Source: Pseudomonas karstica (GTDB taxonomy: Bacteria > Pseudomonadota > Gammaproteobacteria > Pseudomonadales > Pseudomonadaceae). From it: a stretch of 64,000 nucleotides of DNA. Below the pieces are notes generated by a model. The model ran no database searches. It worked only from the letters and a program-made list of their open reading frames with translations, and was not told the DNA's origin. The DNA is taken from contig NZ_WLYI01000022.1 in NCBI RefSeq assembly GCF_009707515.1, forward strand, positions 47,723 through 111,722. The letters are read 5' to 3'. Position numbers and translations under genes: made by a program. Shown piece after piece: positions 60,979 through 64,000 of the stretch; within the stretch, counting starts at the first letter, position 1; each line of letters starts with the position of its first letter.

Positions 60979-63900
60979 TTATGAGGCAGTAGTGGTGTTC
61001 AGTGCATGGGAAATCGCTTCGCCCAGCGCGCTGACATGTGGGGCCTTGACCAGTGTGTTATGCGTCCCGGGCAACGCTTTCACGCTCACCTGATCCTTGA
61101 GCAACGCCCCCCAGCCCAAGGTCGGATCGCTGCGTTTCTGCTCGCTCGCCGTGAACAGCGACACTTTGAGTGAAATGGGCGGGCTAACGTAGGCACCAAT
61201 GGCCTGGCGCGTCGCATAAGCCACTCCGAGGTGACTGCGCAATAACCCGGCATCGATGTCATGAGGCAGTTCCTCCGGGAGCAGACGGTGGGTCATGCAC
61301 AGCGCCAACATCGTCTCAATGGCAGCGTCCTGCGCCAGCGCGGTCAGTTGTTGAAGCACCTGGGGATCAATCTGCTCGGGCAGCCAGGCCATCAGGAATT
61401 GCCCCTCGCTCAAGGACTCTGCGGCGACCGGCTCCGGGCGTGCCGAGGCATCGATGATGCCCAGGAACTCTACCTGCTCACCGCCGGCCTGCAGTTGACG
61501 GGCCATTTCATAAGCGATCAGGCCACCGGCCGACCAACCAGCGATCCGATACGGACCTTTTGGCTGGACCTGACGGATTGCCGTCAGGTAGCGCGCAGAC
61601 ATAGCCGATATATCGGACAGCGGCGACTCTCCGTTCACCAGGCCGCTGGCGGCCAAGCCATAGACAGGCACCTGCGGATCCAGTGAAGGCGCCAGGTCCC
61701 GAGCATATTGCACCTCACCGCCCAACGGATGGACCAGGTACAGCGGACGTTGGGAACCCGTGCGGCGAATCGGTACCAGGTTGCTGCGAATACCTGGTCG
61801 GGCCTGACCATCGAGGGCTCTGGCGAAGCCTGCGATGGTGGGTTCGACAAACAGATCGCGCACGGCAACCGGTTTGCCAAGGACCTTGCGTAACCGTGAA
61901 GTCATCTGGACCGCCATCAACGAAATACCGCCGATGCTGAAGAAGTCGTCATGCCGGCTGATGCGTTCGAGCTTGAACAAATCCTGCCAAATCGTGGCGA
62001 TGGCGATTTCGGTGTCACCTTGAGGGGCTTCATAAGGCAGTGCCAGGACCTCACTGTCTTCGACCGCGTGCGGCAACGCCACGGCATTGGCCGAACGAAT
62101 CAGGGCTGGCGTGTCTTCCAACAGTTTGCCAATCGACTGCTGTGCGTCGGCCACCAAATGTTCCAGGACGTTGGCAAACAGCTCGGCGATGTTCTGCACG
62201 GTCGAGGTGTCGAACAGGTCGTTGGCGTATTGCATGCTGCCGCTGATGCGGTCGGTGTTGTCGATCAGTGACAGCGATAGGTCGAACTGCGTGGTGCTGT
62301 GGGCACTTTCTATGGACTCCACTTCCAGGCCCGGCAGTTCCAGCGGTGCCGGCGGCGTGTTGTTCAGGCTCAACATTACCTGGAACAAGGGGCTGTGGCT
62401 CATGCTGCGGGTCGGTTGCAGGGCACTCACCACCTGTTCGAAAGGCAAGTCCTGGTGGTTGTAGGCGGCCAGTGTCAGGTGCTTGATCCGGGCCACCAGA
62501 TCGGTGATCGTCGTTTCACGCTCGGTGGTCACTCTCAAGGCCAGGGTGTTGGCGAAGAAGCCAATCAACGGCTCCAGCTCTGGACGCGGCCGATTGGCTA
62601 CCGGGGTGCCCACCACCACATCGGGCTGACCACTCAGGTGACTCATCAGCACTGACCAGCCGGCCAGCAGCACCATGAACAGCGTGGCACCCTGGGCTTG
62701 GCTGAACGCACGCAAGTCGGCGCTGAGGGAGGGTGAAAAGGTGCACTCGACGATACCGCCGGCGTAACGTTGAATGGCCGGGCGCGGACGATCCAATGGC
62801 AGGTTCAACAGGCTTGGCGCCCCCTCCAGATGTTGGCGCCAGAAGTCGATCTGCGCTTGCAACGCCGGACCTTCCAGGGATTGTCGTTGCCAGGCCGCGT
62901 AGTCCACATATTGCAGCGCCAGGGCCGGCAACGGGTCCTTTTGCCCTTGGCTGAGCGCGGTATAGAGCACACTCACTTCATGGGCCAGGACACTGTTGGA
63001 CCAGCCATCGGATACGATGTGGTGCAGGGTCATGAACAGCACATGTTCCTCGTCTGCCAACTGCACCAGATGGCCGCGCATCAGCGGCCCCTGGTTCAGG
63101 TCGAACAACTGCGTTGCATTGGCCTGGCCGAGTTGGGTCAGGTTGACTGCACGTTCCAGGACCGGCATCTCGCGCAGATCCTGCTCTTGCAAATGGAAGC
63201 GATAATCGACGGGGGCGATTTTTTGCAGCGGCTCGCCGTCTACCAGTTCGAAGCTGGTGCGCAGGGTTTCGTGGCGTGCTACCAGATGATCAAGGGTTGA
63301 GTGCAGCGCCGCTTTGTTCAGCGCACCCCTCAGGCGCAACGCCATCGGCAGGTGATAGGCAGCGCCAGCCGCGTGGTCCAGGTGATCGAGGAACCACAGC
63401 CGTTGCTGGGAAAACGACAACGGCAGTCGGCCCGAGCGGTTCGCCAGGGGAATCGACTGCGCCTCGGTCGGTGACGCGGCGTTCACCCGCGAAGCCAGGC
63501 CACACACGGTCGGGGCATCAAACAACTCTTGCAGGGTGATCCGCGCGCCAAGCTTGCGACGCAGCCGCGACAGCAGTTGCACGGCGAGCAGCGAGTGGCC
63601 GCCCAGTTCAAGGAAACCGTCATGGCGACCGACCTGATCCAGGTGCAGCAAGCCTTTCCAGATCTCGGCGATGGCGATTTCGGTTTCCCCTTGTGGTGCC
63701 GTGTAGGTTTTGCTCGCCATGGATTCCAGGCCCGGCGCGGGCAGGGCGCGGCGGTCGAGCTTGCCATTGGCGGTCAGGGGCAGGGCGTCGAGATGCACAA
63801 ACGCGCTTGGCACCATGTATTCGGGCAAGTGCTTGAGCAGCTCGCTACGCAGGTATTCAGCGCTGGCCGGCTCGCCACACAGGTACGCCACCAGGCGCGT

Positions 63901-64000
63901 GTTGTCGGACTCGCCCTGGCCGTCCTCGCGAGCGATCACCACCGCCTCACGAATACCGTGGCAGCCCATCAAGACACTTTCGATTTCCCCCAGCTCAATA
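60979..64000 (-). CDS. NRPS C-terminal part: A(end)-PCP-C-PCP-TE, partial at window edge
   Basis: About 1007 codons, open at the right edge (IELGEIESVLMGCHG, end of an adenylation domain). Order toward the C-terminus: adenylation end with NGKLDRRALP; PCP 1 with LELGGHSLLAVQ (attachment Ser near 63594); condensation domain with FSQQRLWFLDHL and active HHIVSDGWS (about 63024-63004), ending with FDLSLSLIDN; PCP 2 with FFSIGGISLMAVQ (Ser near 61923); thioesterase with GWSAGGLIAYEMA (Ser near 61533) and a late PGTHNTLV His. Only about 40 residues separate the condensation domain from PCP 2, so the final module has no adenylation domain. Single thioesterase, not the tandem pair of many Pseudomonas lipopeptides. 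Confidence 0.93.
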   Translation of the reverse strand, partial: IELGEIESVLMGCHGIREAVVIAREDGQGESDNTRLVAYLCGEPASAEYLRSELLKHLPEYMVPSAFVHLDALPLTANGKLDRRALPAPGLESMASKTYTAPQGETEIAIAEIWKGLLHLDQVGRHDGFLELGGHSLLAVQLLSRLRRKLGARITLQELFDAPTVCGLASRVNAASPTEAQSIPLANRSGRLPLSFSQQRLWFLDHLDHAAGAAYHLPMALRLRGALNKAALHSTLDHLVARHETLRTSFELVDGEPLQKIAPVDYRFHLQEQDLREMPVLERAVNLTQLGQANATQLFDLNQGPLMRGHLVQLADEEHVLFMTLHHIVSDGWSNSVLAHEVSVLYTALSQGQKDPLPALALQYVDYAAWQRQSLEGPALQAQIDFWRQHLEGAPSLLNLPLDRPRPAIQRYAGGIVECTFSPSLSADLRAFSQAQGATLFMVLLAGWSVLMSHLSGQPDVVVGTPVANRPRPELEPLIGFFANTLALRVTTERETTITDLVARIKHLTLAAYNHQDLPFEQVVSALQPTRSMSHSPLFQVMLSLNNTPPAPLELPGLEVESIESAHSTTQFDLSLSLIDNTDRISGSMQYANDLFDTSTVQNIAELFANVLEHLVADAQQSIGKLLEDTPALIRSANAVALPHAVEDSEVLALPYEAPQGDTEIAIATIWQDLFKLERISRHDDFFSIGGISLMAVQMTSRLRKVLGKPVAVRDLFVEPTIAGFARALDGQARPGIRSNLVPIRRTGSQRPLYLVHPLGGEVQYARDLAPSLDPQVPVYGLAASGLVNGESPLSDISAMSARYLTAIRQVQPKGPYRIAGWSAGGLIAYEMARQLQAGGEQVEFLGIIDASARPEPVAAESLSEGQFLMAWLPEQIDPQVLQQLTALAQDAAIETMLALCMTHRLLPEELPHDIDAGLLRSHLGVAYATRQAIGAYVSPPISLKVSLFTASEQKRSDPTLGWGALLKDQVSVKALPGTHNTLVKAPHVSALGEAISHALNTTTAS

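Overview
The window reads as chromosome of a fluorescent Pseudomonas (P. fluorescens complex). The evidence is uniformly GC-rich coding sequence, an OprD porin, DUF2790 and other Pseudomonas-type small exported proteins, and the end of a very large non-ribosomal peptide synthetase (NRPS). No tRNA, rRNA, CRISPR array or intact insertion sequence was seen. The reading is by eye from sequence and family knowledge; no database search was run.

Region 1 (1-18.7 kb): rlhA (cut by the left edge), a RidA plus amidase pair, a chemoreceptor, a broken TauE/SafE gene, then a dipeptide-type ABC importer (binding protein, two permeases, fused double ATPase) with an OprD porin. A GntR regulator with two DNA-binding domains follows, then a class C beta-lactamase-like serine hydrolase, an omega-aminotransferase and an aldehyde dehydrogenase. 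Together these look like uptake and stepwise breakdown of an amide or omega-amino acid, with the same enzyme classes as nylon-oligomer (nyl) catabolism.

Region 2 (18.7-24.1 kb): FAD amine oxidase, RidA and an organophosphate-antiporter-type MFS carrier, divergent from a LysR gene that resembles aminoethylphosphonate-associated regulators. A second LysR gene follows.

Region 3 (24.2-32.3 kb): a compositionally distinct catabolic island: lipocalin-like protein, two paralogous SDRs, FAH-family hydrolase, zinc alcohol dehydrogenase, VOC protein, MFS carrier, SphA-like outer-membrane protein and a TetR regulator. Three near-identical GATAC-N5-GTATC palindromes lie in its promoters. One of them fronts a start codon that has lost its gene.

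Region 4 (32.5-43.5 kb): many exported enzymes (epoxide hydrolase, metallo-beta-lactamase-fold hydrolase, periplasmic RidA, two alpha/beta hydrolases, cytochrome P460) with Ohr, an SDR, a GlxA-type AraC regulator, a PAS histidine kinase and two response regulators.

Region 5 (43.5-52.8 kb): a probable copper or gold response regulon. It holds an OmpR/histidine-kinase pair, a DipZ-like thiol-redox protein, small secreted proteins, a ferric-reductase-like membrane protein, and DoxX, MNIO (DUF692) and DUF2063 genes. It ends in a bufferin/HvfA-type RiPP precursor carrying six EGKCG motifs fused to a pair of EF-hands. A 15-bp direct-repeat box, GTA(T/C)-N6-TGTATC, precedes nearly every transcription unit here and is probably the binding site of the local OmpR regulator. 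This is the most interesting system in the window.

Region 6 (52.9-64 kb): an LTA-synthase-like sulfatase-fold enzyme, a DUF2955/HlyD/NodT tripartite exporter with a small YodC-like gene, a LuxR-type regulator, and the 3' end of the NRPS. The NRPS terminal module is C-PCP-TE with no adenylation domain, as in syringomycin synthetase SyrE.
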